In this document: positions 38,417 through 48,198 of the stretch, piece after piece
Layout: each line of letters opens with the position of its first letter
Position numbering within the stretch: position 1 is the stretch's first letter
DNA from: Haloechinothrix halophila YIM 93223
GTDB taxonomy: Bacteria > Actinomycetota > Actinomycetes > Mycobacteriales > Pseudonocardiaceae
Length of the DNA: 64,000 nucleotides
Assembly (NCBI RefSeq): GCF_000504245.1
Contig: NZ_KI632509.1
Coordinates: forward strand, 1,239,723-1,303,722
Reading direction: 5' to 3'
Made by a program: the position numbers and the translations under genes
Notes under the pieces: generated by a model
What the model was told of the DNA's origin: nothing
The model's database searches: none
What the model saw: only the letters and a program-made list of their open reading frames with translations

Positions 38417-40617
38417 TGCGCCGCTGCGAACGCTTCCAGCGCGGCGAGCTGCGCCGGGTCGAGCGACGGCCGTACTGCCTCACGGGCGGATTCCAGGTGT
38501 TTGGCCGTGACGACCGCGGCGTCCAGTGACTCCCGCATCGCGGTGAGCGCCCCTTCACGGATCAACGCGGCACAGTCCGCGGCTGAATATCCATCCAATG
38601 TGGCTGCGAACGCTTCGAGGTCCACATCGGATGCCAGCGGGGTGTTCTGCGCCGTGGCACGCAGGATCTCCGTACGCGCTGCGGCTTCTGGCGGCGGTAC
38701 GTACACCAGACGCTCGATCCTGCCCGGTCGCAGCAGTGCCGGATCGACCAGTTCTGGCCGGTTGGTCGCGCACAGCACCACGACGTCCCGCATCGGTTCC
38801 ACACCGTCCAATTCGGTCAGCAACGATGCGACGACTCGGTCCGCAACGCCGGAGTCGCTCGACTGTCCGCGCCGAGGTGCCAGCGCGTCGATCTCATCCA
38901 GGAACACCAACGACGGCGAAGCCTCGGCCGCGCGCCGGAACAGCTCCCGGACAGCGCGCTCCGATTCGCCGACCCACTTGTCCATCAACTCGGCACCTTT
39001 GACCGCGAACACGTTCAGCGCACCCGTGCCCGCCAGCGCCCGCACCAGGAACGTCTTCCCGCCACCCGGAGGGCCGTAGAGCAGCACCCCGCGCGGCGGC
39101 GTCACGCCAAGCCGCGCGAACGAGTCGGGATACCGGAGCGGCCACAACACCGCTTCGGTGAGTGCCTGCTTCACGTCGTGCATGTCGCCGACGTCGTCAA
39201 GACTGAGACCGCCAGTGGCGAGCGTGTCCGATTCGGACATAGACAGTGGACGGACAGTGCTGAGCGCGTCCAGCAAGTCCTGATGCGACACCCGCGGCAT
39301 GTCCGCTTCGCGCTGTCGGAGAGCGGCCCTGAGTGCGGCGTCGCGTCGCAGCGCGACGAGGTCGGCCGCCACGAAGCCGGGTGCCTTCGCCGCGATCACG
39401 CCGAGGTCGACGTCCGGTTCCAGCGGGACCTCGCGCAGCAACACCCGCAGCAGTTCGGTGCGCATCTCTGTGGTGGGCAGCGAGAGGCTGAGTTCGCGGT
39501 CGAGCAGGTCCACCGCGCGCAGCCGGGTGTCGACGCCTTCGGGATGCGCGGTGGTTGCGATGACGGCGAGGTTAGGCGCGTGCAGCGCGTCGCGGATGCG
39601 GTCGAGCAGCACGGTGGCGACCGGAGGCGGGTCCGCGGGGAGCAGGGCATCGACGTCGGTGAGCAGCAGCGCGGCGGGGCCTGCCGCCGACTTCGCGGAT
39701 TTGATGGCTTCGTCGAGCCGCTTGACGGCGGCGTTCGGTTCCAGCACGGCGATGCTTGGTGCGGCGAGCGGAACGACGGTGATGTCCTTGGCGTGCGCCA
39801 CGGATCGGACCACGGTGGTCTTGCCGACGCCTTCCGGGCCGCTCAGCAGCACGCCGAGTCGCGCGGAGGCCCCGAGCTGTGCCAGCAGCTCGGGATGTGT
39901 GAAGGCGAGCTCGAACCATTCAGCGAGTGTGCTCGCCACCGTGTGCGCGCCCGCGAGGTCCGACACCGGCGGGGTGGGCTCGGCGTGAGACACGGCGTCG
40001 GGAGTGTCGGACACAGCGTCGGGAGTGTCGGACACAGCGTCGGGAGTGCCGGACACGGTGCGCCAGGACAGCACCGTAGAGGGGCCGATGGTGACTGGGC
40101 CCGCTGGATCGGTGGCGGTGATAGTCAGCAGCTCGCTCGTCCAGGTCATGCCGATGGCGCGGGAGAGCTTGCCGCGCGCGTCGGCGACGTCGGTGCCAGC
40201 CGGTGGTGCGAGATCTTGCGGTAGCAGCGACACCGCGTCGCCCACGGTGAACACCTTGCCGATCAGCGCCAGCCGCAGCATGTCCGGCGGCAGCGACATG
40301 CTTGCCAACCTTGAGCCAGACACCGTCACGCTGCGAGCGTGCGCGACGTCGGCGGGGGAGACGACCACCTCGCCGCCTTCGGTGACACCCAGGTTGGACA
40401 GCGTGACGTCGTCGGTGAGCACCACGCCGTGCTGGCCGTCCTGCGGGGTGCGTGCGGCGAGCGCCGCGCTCACCCGTGCGCCCACCAGCTGGACGGCGTC
40501 CCAGGCGCGCAGGCCCAGGGCGTCCAGTACCTCCTGGTGCAAGCGCACCACGCCGCGTCGGGTGTCGAGCGCGGACGGGGTTAGCCGTGCGGTCAGCGTG
40601 ATCTGTGGTGTCGGCAC
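38413..40617 (-). CDS. CDC48/p97-like double AAA+ ATPase
   Basis: 734 aa. An N-terminal double-psi-barrel-like domain (~1-180) is followed by a repeat-encoded linker (~186-212), D1 with Walker A GPEGVGKTT near 259 and Walker B LLLTDVDALLP, and D2 with GPPGGGKTF near 513, LVFLDEIDALAP and DPALLRPGRIERL. It corresponds to Rv0435c and the structurally known mycobacterial p97-like ATPase. It is probably a hexameric unfoldase; partners unknown. The linker contains three heptads VSDTPDA encoded by family A 21-bp repeats. It is followed by pssA/psd on the same strand upstream. Confidence 0.9.
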   Translation of the reverse strand: MPTPQITLTARLTPSALDTRRGVVRLHQEVLDALGLRAWDAVQLVGARVSAALAARTPQDGQHGVVLTDDVTLSNLGVTEGGEVVVSPADVAHARSVTVSGSRLASMSLPPDMLRLALIGKVFTVGDAVSLLPQDLAPPAGTDVADARGKLSRAIGMTWTSELLTITATDPAGPVTIGPSTVLSWRTVSGTPDAVSDTPDAVSDTPDAVSHAEPTPPVSDLAGAHTVASTLAEWFELAFTHPELLAQLGASARLGVLLSGPEGVGKTTVVRSVAHAKDITVVPLAAPSIAVLEPNAAVKRLDEAIKSAKSAAGPAALLLTDVDALLPADPPPVATVLLDRIRDALHAPNLAVIATTAHPEGVDTRLRAVDLLDRELSLSLPTTEMRTELLRVLLREVPLEPDVDLGVIAAKAPGFVAADLVALRRDAALRAALRQREADMPRVSHQDLLDALSTVRPLSMSESDTLATGGLSLDDVGDMHDVKQALTEAVLWPLRYPDSFARLGVTPPRGVLLYGPPGGGKTFLVRALAGTGALNVFAVKGAELMDKWVGESERAVRELFRRAAEASPSLVFLDEIDALAPRRGQSSDSGVADRVVASLLTELDGVEPMRDVVVLCATNRPELVDPALLRPGRIERLVYVPPPEAAARTEILRATAQNTPLASDVDLEAFAATLDGYSAADCAALIREGALTAMRESLDAAVVTAKHLESAREAVRPSLDPAQLAALEAFAAAH
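39989..40060. repeat. Family A 21-bp repeat array inside the CDC48-like ATPase gene
   Basis: Three units at 39989, 40010 and 40031 plus a partial copy, core GACAC(A/G)GCGTCGGGAGTG, the reverse complement orientation of loci 1-3. Being 21 bp they keep frame and encode repeated VSDTPDA residues. Confidence 0.85.
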
Positions 40618-40676
40618 GGTGCCGAGCCTACTGAGCCGAGGCGGTCGTCGCCGTACTCTTCACGCACCCCGAGCCG

Positions 40677-41651
40677 TCACTGCTTGCGAAGTCCGAGCCG
40701 CCGCCAGTTCCTGGTGCGCCCGCCACCGTCCGATGACGTAGACGACGCGGACGGCTGGCCTGTCGTCACCGTCCGCTGCGTCGAGCCGTTGCGGGGCAGT
40801 CGCACCCTGCGCAGCGACGCGCCCGCGATCCTGCTGCGGATCGGCCGGCGCAGCCCGAGCCTCCGGTGCCGCCGGGAGCTGCGCCGGATCGCCCTCCGTT
40901 CGTGGGCCGTTACGTCCCACGCTTCCGGGTGCTTCGCCAGCCAGGTGTGCCGGTAGGCCGCATACGGCACGTGCGCCAGGTACAGCAGGAGCGCCGCGCT
41001 CAATGCGATCAGTGGAAACTGCACGATCGCCGCCGCGAGTAGGCCAACGCCGACCAGCAGCGGTGCCACCGCCTTCGCGGGTACGTTCACCGACTTGAGC
41101 GACAATGTCGGGAGCCTGCTGATCGCCAGCGCCGCGATGGCGATCAGCCACAGCCACACCACAGGGCCCGTCGACCACCAGCCGGTGCCGAACTCCAGCG
41201 TCAGGATCACCGGCATCAGCGCCAGCAGTCCACCAGCGGGTGCGGGCACGCCGACGAAGAACTCCGAAGCGAACGGCGGTTTGTCGGTGTCGTCGAGCAG
41301 TGTGTTGAACCTGGCGAGCCGCAGCACCATGCAGACGGCGAACACCAGCGCCGCGATCCAGCCCGCGCGGCTGCCGTCGGCTTGCCAGACGAACAGCACC
41401 AGTGCTGGCGCGACGCCGAAGGAGACGGCGTCGGACAGTGAGTCCAGCTCGGCGCCCATCTTCGACGTCGCGTCGAGCAGGCGGGCGATGCGGCCGTCGA
41501 GGCTGTCCAGCACCGCCGCGACGACGACACCGACGATGGCCAGCGCGAAGTTCCCCTGCAAGGCGAACTGCACCGCGGACAGGCCCGCGCACAGCGCGAG
41601 CACCGTGATGGCGTTCGGCAGCAGGCGGACACCGGGCGCGGTGCGCACCAT
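40677..41651 (-). CDS. pssA: CDP-diacylglycerol--serine O-phosphatidyltransferase
   Basis: 324 aa. The CDP-alcohol phosphatidyltransferase motif DSLDGRIARLLDATSKMGAE continuing LDSLSDAVSFG is intact (D-G-A-R...G...D...D), near residues 47-75, within about eight membrane segments. It makes phosphatidylserine for psd. The last ~85 residues are a hydrophilic Arg/Ser-rich tail that is longer than in the M. tuberculosis protein. ATG 41651 overlaps the psd stop (TGATG). Confidence 0.92.
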   Translation of the reverse strand: MVRTAPGVRLLPNAITVLALCAGLSAVQFALQGNFALAIVGVVVAAVLDSLDGRIARLLDATSKMGAELDSLSDAVSFGVAPALVLFVWQADGSRAGWIAALVFAVCMVLRLARFNTLLDDTDKPPFASEFFVGVPAPAGGLLALMPVILTLEFGTGWWSTGPVVWLWLIAIAALAISRLPTLSLKSVNVPAKAVAPLLVGVGLLAAAIVQFPLIALSAALLLYLAHVPYAAYRHTWLAKHPEAWDVTAHERRAIRRSSRRHRRLGLRRPIRSRIAGASLRRVRLPRNGSTQRTVTTGQPSASSTSSDGGGRTRNWRRLGLRKQ

Positions 41652-42400
41652 CAGCGCTCCAGTGACGACGGCAGCTCGGCCAGCGCGGTCTCGCCGCCTA
41701 CGGTGCGTTGGCCCTCGCTGACCAGAACCCGGCTGCCGTGCGGCAGGTAGAGGTCGACGCGAGAGCCGAACCGAATCAGCCCGTAGGTCTGGCCGGTGTC
41801 GACCTTGTCTCCCGTGCCGACCTCGCACAGGATGCGCCGCGCGATCAGGCCCGCGATCTGCACGACGACCAGCTCGTGGCCGCCGTTCGTGCGAATGGCG
41901 ACCGAGTTGCGCTCGTTGTCCTCGCTGGCCTTGTCCAGGTCGGCGGAGAGAAACTTGCCCTTCCGGTACGCCACGGCCTCGACCTGTCCCGCTGCGGGGA
42001 CTCGCTGCACGTGGACGTCGAACACGGACAGGAAGATGCTGACGCGGGGACGCGGCGTCGCACCGGCGTTGAGCTCGGCGGGCGGGACGGCCTCGCCGAT
42101 GCTGGCAATGGTGCCGTCAGCGGGCGCGACCGCGACATCGGCGCGCGGCGGGGCGACGCGGCGCGGCTCGCGGAAGAACCAGGCCGTCGCCGCGGCCCCG
42201 ACGAAACCGAGGGTGCCTAGTGGCTTGCTGATCTTGCGCAGGGCCATGGCCGCGGCTGCCGCGCCGAGCACGAACGGCCTGCCTGCGGGATGCATGGGGG
42301 GCACGGTCTCGCGGGCGAGCGTCGCCGCGTGTGCGAGCGTCTCGCGGATACGTGCCTCTGGCGCCGGTGGGGTCGAGCTACCAGAAGAGGCCGGGTTCAT
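41651..42400 (-). CDS. psd: Phosphatidylserine decarboxylase proenzyme
   Basis: 249 aa, the short (PSD-A) class. The pyruvoyl precursor site Gly-Ser is in IRFGSRVDLYLP near residue 212; other blocks are APADGTIASIGE, VSIFLSVFDVHVQRVPA and NERNSVAIRT. A membrane segment lies at residues 40-75. It yields phosphatidylethanolamine. psd-pssA are coupled and sit upstream of the CDC48-like gene, as in Rv0437c-Rv0435c. Confidence 0.93.
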   Translation of the reverse strand: MNPASSGSSTPPAPEARIRETLAHAATLARETVPPMHPAGRPFVLGAAAAAMALRKISKPLGTLGFVGAAATAWFFREPRRVAPPRADVAVAPADGTIASIGEAVPPAELNAGATPRPRVSIFLSVFDVHVQRVPAAGQVEAVAYRKGKFLSADLDKASEDNERNSVAIRTNGGHELVVVQIAGLIARRILCEVGTGDKVDTGQTYGLIRFGSRVDLYLPHGSRVLVSEGQRTVGGETALAELPSSLER

Positions 42401-42468
42401 GTCTGACTTTCCGTTACTGTTCTGCTGTTGGGCGGGGCAAGGTTACCCCGTTTCAGTGCGTGTCTACG

Positions 42469-42753
42469 CTACCGCGTGCGGTCACGGCGTCTGCCGCCCG
42501 CTGTGGCGAGTCGGACCAGCGCGAGCAGCAGGATCGCACCGAGCACCGCGACGCCGAAACTGGGCAGGTCGAACGCGAAGTTCATCTCTTCCCCGGTCGC
42601 GAGCTGGTAGATGAACCCGCCGAGCGCCGCGCCTACGATGCCGACCAGCACGCTGACCAGGCACCCTTGCGGACGCCGATCCTTCCCGCCGACGACGACG
42701 TTGGCCGCCCAGCCCGCCAGCGCTCCGAAGATCACCCACGCGATGAATCCCAT
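42469..42753 (-). CDS. GlsB/YeaQ/YmgE-family small membrane protein
   Basis: 94 aa. Three glycine-rich membrane segments: IAWVIFGALAGWAANVVVG, CLVSVLVGIVGAALGGFIYQ and FGVAVLGAILLLALVRL. This is the transglycosylase-associated (YeaQ) family, often induced by stress; function unknown. Located between moeA and psd on the same strand. Confidence 0.87.
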   Translation of the reverse strand: MGFIAWVIFGALAGWAANVVVGGKDRRPQGCLVSVLVGIVGAALGGFIYQLATGEEMNFAFDLPSFGVAVLGAILLLALVRLATAGGRRRDRTR

Positions 42754-42783
42754 GTCGCGAGATTATGCCTGCCACGGCCAGCC

Positions 42784-44013
42784 TCAACTCAGTAGCATCA
42801 CATCCACCTCAGCCCCCTCGGCCACCTCAGTCGTGTCCTCTGGCAGCACGATGAGGCAGTTCGCCTGGGTGAACGCCGCGAGCAGATGTGAGCCAGGTCC
42901 GCCCCGGGGGCCGACGGTGCCGGTGACGCTGCCGGTCTCCGAAGCGACCGGTGGCGTGTAGAAGCCGCGCCGGAATTGCCGCTTGCCAGCGGGCGCGATC
43001 AGCCGCTCGAGCAGCCGCGCCCGCACCACCGGCCGGTCGGCGTGCGCGTGGCCGAGTGCGGCGAGCAACGCGGGTCGCAGGAAGACCTCGTACGACACGA
43101 GCACGCTCACCGGGTTGCCTGGCAGCGTCACGATCGGGGTGTCGTTGATCGTGCCGCAACCCTGCGGGCCGCCCGGCTGCATCGCGACCTTGGTGAACCG
43201 CACGCCCTCGCTCGTCAGCGCGTCCTTGACCACCTCGTAGGCGCCGGCGCTCACCCCGCCGGAGGTCACGATCAGGTCGGCGTGCTCGCTGTGGGCGGCC
43301 AGCGTCTCGCGGAAGGTGTCGACGTCGTCGACGACGCTGCGCACGACGTCCACCTCACAGCCGAGCGCCCGCATCGCGGCGGCCAGCATGATGCTGTTGG
43401 ATTCGTAGATCTGACCGTGTCGCAGCGGTTCCGGCGGCAGCACCAGCTCAGAGCCGGTGGACAGCACCAGCACCCGCAGCCCAGCCTTGACAGCCAGCTT
43501 GGCGCATCCGGTCGCCGCGGCCAGTCCGAGCTGTGCCGCGCCGAGTAGCGTGCCCTCCCGCAGCGCGATGTCACCAGCCGTAACGTCCTCGCCAGCCCGC
43601 CGAACGCTCTTGCCTGCCGCTGCCGCCGCGAACAGCCGCACCCGTTCGGTGCCGCCGTCCGTGTCCTCCACCTTGACGATGGCGTCCGCGCCGTCCGGCA
43701 TCGGCGCGCCGGTCATGATCCGGTGCGCTGTGCCCGGTTCCAGCGGGGGACCGTCGGTGCGCCCCGCGGGGATGTCGGCGGCCACCGGCAACTCGACCGG
43801 CGACTGCTCGGACGCATCCGCGATGTCGGTGGCGCGTACCGCGTAGCCGTCCATAGCGGAGTTGTCGAACGGCGGAAGCGACACGCTCGCGGTGACGTCC
43901 TCGGCGAGCACCCTGCCGTGGCACTGTTCGAGCGGGAGTGTCGCGGTGCGCGCGGCCGGTAGCAGGGCGGCGACGGTCGCCCTGTACTCGGCGACGGAGA
44001 GTGGCTGGCTCAT
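42784..44013 (-). CDS. moeA: Molybdopterin molybdotransferase MoeA
   Basis: 409 aa. It inserts molybdate into adenylated molybdopterin. Domains in order: N-terminal VSLPPFDNSAMDGYAVRA, GAPMPDGADAIVKVEDT, then the MogA-like fold with LVLSTGSELVLPPEPL, TSGGVSAGAYEVVKDAL, and GTPIVTLPGNPVSVLVSYE (as NDTPIVTLPGNPVS). The C-terminal domain is complete. ATG 44013 (MSQPLSV) is chosen. Position corresponds to moeA2 (Rv0438c). Divergent from the protein kinase. Confidence 0.92.
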   Translation of the reverse strand: MSQPLSVAEYRATVAALLPAARTATLPLEQCHGRVLAEDVTASVSLPPFDNSAMDGYAVRATDIADASEQSPVELPVAADIPAGRTDGPPLEPGTAHRIMTGAPMPDGADAIVKVEDTDGGTERVRLFAAAAAGKSVRRAGEDVTAGDIALREGTLLGAAQLGLAAATGCAKLAVKAGLRVLVLSTGSELVLPPEPLRHGQIYESNSIMLAAAMRALGCEVDVVRSVVDDVDTFRETLAAHSEHADLIVTSGGVSAGAYEVVKDALTSEGVRFTKVAMQPGGPQGCGTINDTPIVTLPGNPVSVLVSYEVFLRPALLAALGHAHADRPVVRARLLERLIAPAGKRQFRRGFYTPPVASETGSVTGTVGPRGGPGSHLLAAFTQANCLIVLPEDTTEVAEGAEVDVMLLS

Positions 44014-44140
44014 AGCCGCGATCCTCTCGCGCCCGACTGCCGGCGCGCCAGATGGCCGCGTGCTTCGTGAGATTCGGTCGCTAGCGCACCGGATCTCACT
44101 CGTGAGCGGACGGTAACCTCCGCACGTTAGGCTCCCGGGC

Positions 44141-45319
44141 GTGGCAGACGAGCAGGTCGCGGACCTCACGGGGCGCCGGTTAGGCAATTACCGTATTGAT
44201 GGTGTGCTCGGTAAGGGCGGCATGAGCGTCATGTACCGGGCGACGGACGTCCGGCTCGGCAGAAAGGTGGCACTGAAGGTCATCGGGGAGCACCTCGGTG
44301 CCGACGCCGAGTTTCGCGAACGCTTCGTCGACGAGGCCCGCAACACGGCCGCCATCGACCATCCGAACATCGTCCCGCTGTACGACTTCGGCGAACTCGA
44401 CGGCATGCACTACATCGGCATGCGACTCGTCGACGGTTCCGACCTCGCCAGCCTGATCTCCGAGGGGCCGATGCGGCCGGAACGCGCGGTGGGGCTGCTG
44501 GAACAGGTGGCCGACGCGCTGGACACGTTGCACCGGCGAGGGCTGGTGCACCTCGACGTCAAACCGGCGAACGTGCTCGTCACCAAGCGGGAGTCGATCA
44601 AAGAACACGTCTATGTCGCGGATTTCGGGCTGACCCGCAGGGGTGCGACCGGCCACCGCACCAGGGGTGGGGACTTTCTCGGCTCGCCCACCTACGCCGC
44701 GCCGGAGCACCTGCGCGGGGAGCCGCTGGACGGCAGGACGGACCAGTACGCGCTGGCCTGTGTGCTCTACGCGTGCCTGACCGGGCGTCCGCCGTATCCC
44801 GGCGACGTGCAGAGCGTGATCAAGGGACACCTGAACCTCGCGCCGCCGTCTGCCGCGCGGATCGTGTCGAGCTTGCCGCAGGCGATCGACGCCGTGCTGG
44901 CGAAGGGCATGGCGAAGGACCCAGGGCGGCGCTACGACAGTTGCGTCGCCCTGCTCACCGCGGCGACCGAGGCGCTGACGTCGTCTCGCGCGCGCGAGAC
45001 TGAACAACGGGAGACGCCGCAGCGAGGTGCCCAGCAGTGGGGCAACGGGCAACCCCAGCAGTCGCCCCGGCCACCGCACGGGCCGCGTGCCGGTGCGATG
45101 CCAGGACGGCCGCCCGCGCAACGTGGCCCGGGTCCTGTTCCACCTCCTGGGTACGGTTCGCCCGCGCCGGAACCCGGGCCCGCTGCCAGGCCCGCGCCCG
45201 CTCCGCCCTACCAGCAGCAGGGGCGAAACTCCCAGCCGAGCTGGTTGGTTCCACTGTTGCTCGGCGCTGTCGTCATCCTCGTACTGTTGCTCGCCGCTGT
45301 GATCATCGCTACCGCGTGA
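44141..45319 (+). CDS. Ser/Thr protein kinase, C-terminally tail-anchored
   Basis: 392 aa. Kinase domain at residues ~12-280: GKGGMSVMYRATD (P-loop), VALKVIG (Lys), HLDVKPANVL (catalytic loop), VADFGLTRRG (DFG). The catalytic loop has Leu where most PknB-like kinases have Arg (HLD, not HRD). A Pro/Gln-rich linker (~285-365) ends in one membrane segment LLGAVVILVLLLAAVIIATA at the extreme C-terminus, so no extracellular sensor is present. It replaces Rv0439c between moeA and groEL. Targets unknown. Confidence 0.9.
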   Translation: MADEQVADLTGRRLGNYRIDGVLGKGGMSVMYRATDVRLGRKVALKVIGEHLGADAEFRERFVDEARNTAAIDHPNIVPLYDFGELDGMHYIGMRLVDGSDLASLISEGPMRPERAVGLLEQVADALDTLHRRGLVHLDVKPANVLVTKRESIKEHVYVADFGLTRRGATGHRTRGGDFLGSPTYAAPEHLRGEPLDGRTDQYALACVLYACLTGRPPYPGDVQSVIKGHLNLAPPSAARIVSSLPQAIDAVLAKGMAKDPGRRYDSCVALLTAATEALTSSRARETEQRETPQRGAQQWGNGQPQQSPRPPHGPRAGAMPGRPPAQRGPGPVPPPGYGSPAPEPGPAARPAPAPPYQQQGRNSQPSWLVPLLLGAVVILVLLLAAVIIATA

Positions 45320-45380
45320 GGCGTTATCTCGACGTTTCACGACCTCGCTAGTGCCACCCGAGGTTGCACTCGCATGCCGA

Positions 45381-45424
45381 GAGTGCTAAACACGTGACTA
45401 GCACTCTCACAGGGAGAGTGCTAG
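45381..45424. promoter_or_regulatory. CIRCE element with an extra half-site
   Basis: CTAGCACTC (45398-45406), 9-nt spacer, GAGTGCTAG (45416-45424) is a perfect CIRCE palindrome for the HrcA repressor. A third half-site GAGTGCTAA sits at 45381-45389, forming a second, 8-nt-spaced pair with the middle half-site. It is about 180 nt upstream of groEL. Confidence 0.92.
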
Positions 45425-45477
45425 GCGAGATGGGGCACCGATCCGGTGTCGCACTCGCTTGAAGGTCGGGACGGTGA

Positions 45478-47241
<1,764 letters not shown>

Positions 47242-47267
47242 TAGTCCAGACGTCTACGTCTACGAAA

Positions 47268-47306
47268 GGGCCGGGCGCCGGAAAGGTGCCCGGCCCTCTC
47301 CCTTTC
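47268..47306 (+). terminator. groEL terminator
   Basis: 12-bp stem GGGCCGGGCGCC / GGTGCCCGGCCC with one G-U pair and a 5-nt loop, then TCTCCCTTTCTT, a pyrimidine-rich tail with some T residues. It starts 26 nt after the groEL stop. Confidence 0.88.
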
Positions 47307-47711
47307 TTACCGCGCTCTACCGCGTTCACCCGTCAGCTTTTTCGTGCCGGAGACGTCCAACGGAACACCGTATGCCTTGAGCAGCTTGGTATGCGGCGAC
47401 TTGGCGGACGCGAGAATGTAGATTCGAATACCGGCGATCACAATTAACGCCGCGCCGATAATCAACAAAATCAGTGCCAGGTCGACATTGATATCCCACA
47501 GGGACGGATCGCCTCGCTCAGCGGTCCTGCCTCGTCCCCAGAACAGCGAGATGATCGCGCACAGGATCCCGGGAAACAATACAAGGCCATTCCACCGATT
47601 GATCTTCTTCTGGTAGTAGCCCGTTGCCTGTAAGTGGGCCTCTTCCGCGTCCGGCGGCAGGGGCCGCGGGTACGGGTACGGCGGTCCGGATGCGTCGGGA
47701 AATGTCGGCAT
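47307..47711 (-). CDS. Small membrane protein of unknown function
   Basis: 134 aa. A proline/tyrosine-rich N-terminus is followed by two membrane segments, LVLFPGILCAIISLFWG and LALILLIIGAALIVIAGIRIYIL, and a basic tail. The stop lies directly next to the groEL terminator. No family recognised; base composition is a little less GC-rich than its neighbours. Confidence 0.65.
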   Translation of the reverse strand: MPTFPDASGPPYPYPRPLPPDAEEAHLQATGYYQKKINRWNGLVLFPGILCAIISLFWGRGRTAERGDPSLWDINVDLALILLIIGAALIVIAGIRIYILASAKSPHTKLLKAYGVPLDVSGTKKLTGERGRAR

Positions 47712-47791
47712 GCGCGCAAGGCTATCGACGTTGGCGGCTCGTCACCCCGCATATATCCCATTCCGTCTTCGCGGTCGCGCGAATCGTGGTG

Positions 47792-48004
47792 TTAGTCGTC
47801 CTGTGGCATCAGCAGCCAGCACGCCACATAAACCACGATGGGAACGCCGACGCCGAATAGGGTGACCGCGACGAGCAGAATGCGCAGCAGTGCGGCATCG
47901 ACGCCGAGGTACCGCGCCCAGCCGCCACACACTCCGGCGATCATTTTGTCGGTCGAGCTTCTGCGGAGTTGCTTGACGCCGTTGGTGTTCATGTCCTGTG
48001 TCAT
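47792..48004 (-). CDS. PspC-domain membrane protein
   Basis: About 70 aa. QLRRSSTDKMIAGVCGGWARYLGVD followed by LLRILLVAVTLFGVGVPIVVYVACWLLMPQDD is the complete PspC domain. PspC proteins act in envelope-stress responses. The start is uncertain: ATGs at 48040, 48004 and 47992 are in frame and none has a convincing ribosome-binding site. Located upstream of a repeat array. Confidence 0.85.
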   Translation of the reverse strand: MTQDMNTNGVKQLRRSSTDKMIAGVCGGWARYLGVDAALLRILLVAVTLFGVGVPIVVYVACWLLMPQDD

Positions 48005-48099
48005 GAGTTCCATGGTCCGGCGCGAGTCCGTTGTACACATCAGGGCTGTCCCTGGTTTCGACCCCGAATCGACCCGCGGTGCGTGAGCATCCCGCGCGG

Positions 48100-48198
48100 T
48101 ACACGACGTCGGGAGTGCATGACACGGCGTCGGGAGTGCAGGACACGGCGTCGGGAGTGCAGGACACGGCGTCGAGAGTGCAGGACACGGCGTCAGCG
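48100..48198. repeat. Tandem 21-bp repeat array, family A (locus 5)
   Basis: Units at 48100, 48121, 48142, 48163 and a partial at 48184, core GACACGGCGTCGGGAGTGCA. Three middle units are nearly identical, which suggests recent amplification. It runs across the stop codon of the DUF72 gene (48193-48195). Confidence 0.85.

Noticed and set aside
48004..48040. Upstream start for the PspC-domain protein
   Set aside because: No ribosome-binding site; extra residues are not part of the domain. The choice among three ATGs stays uncertain.
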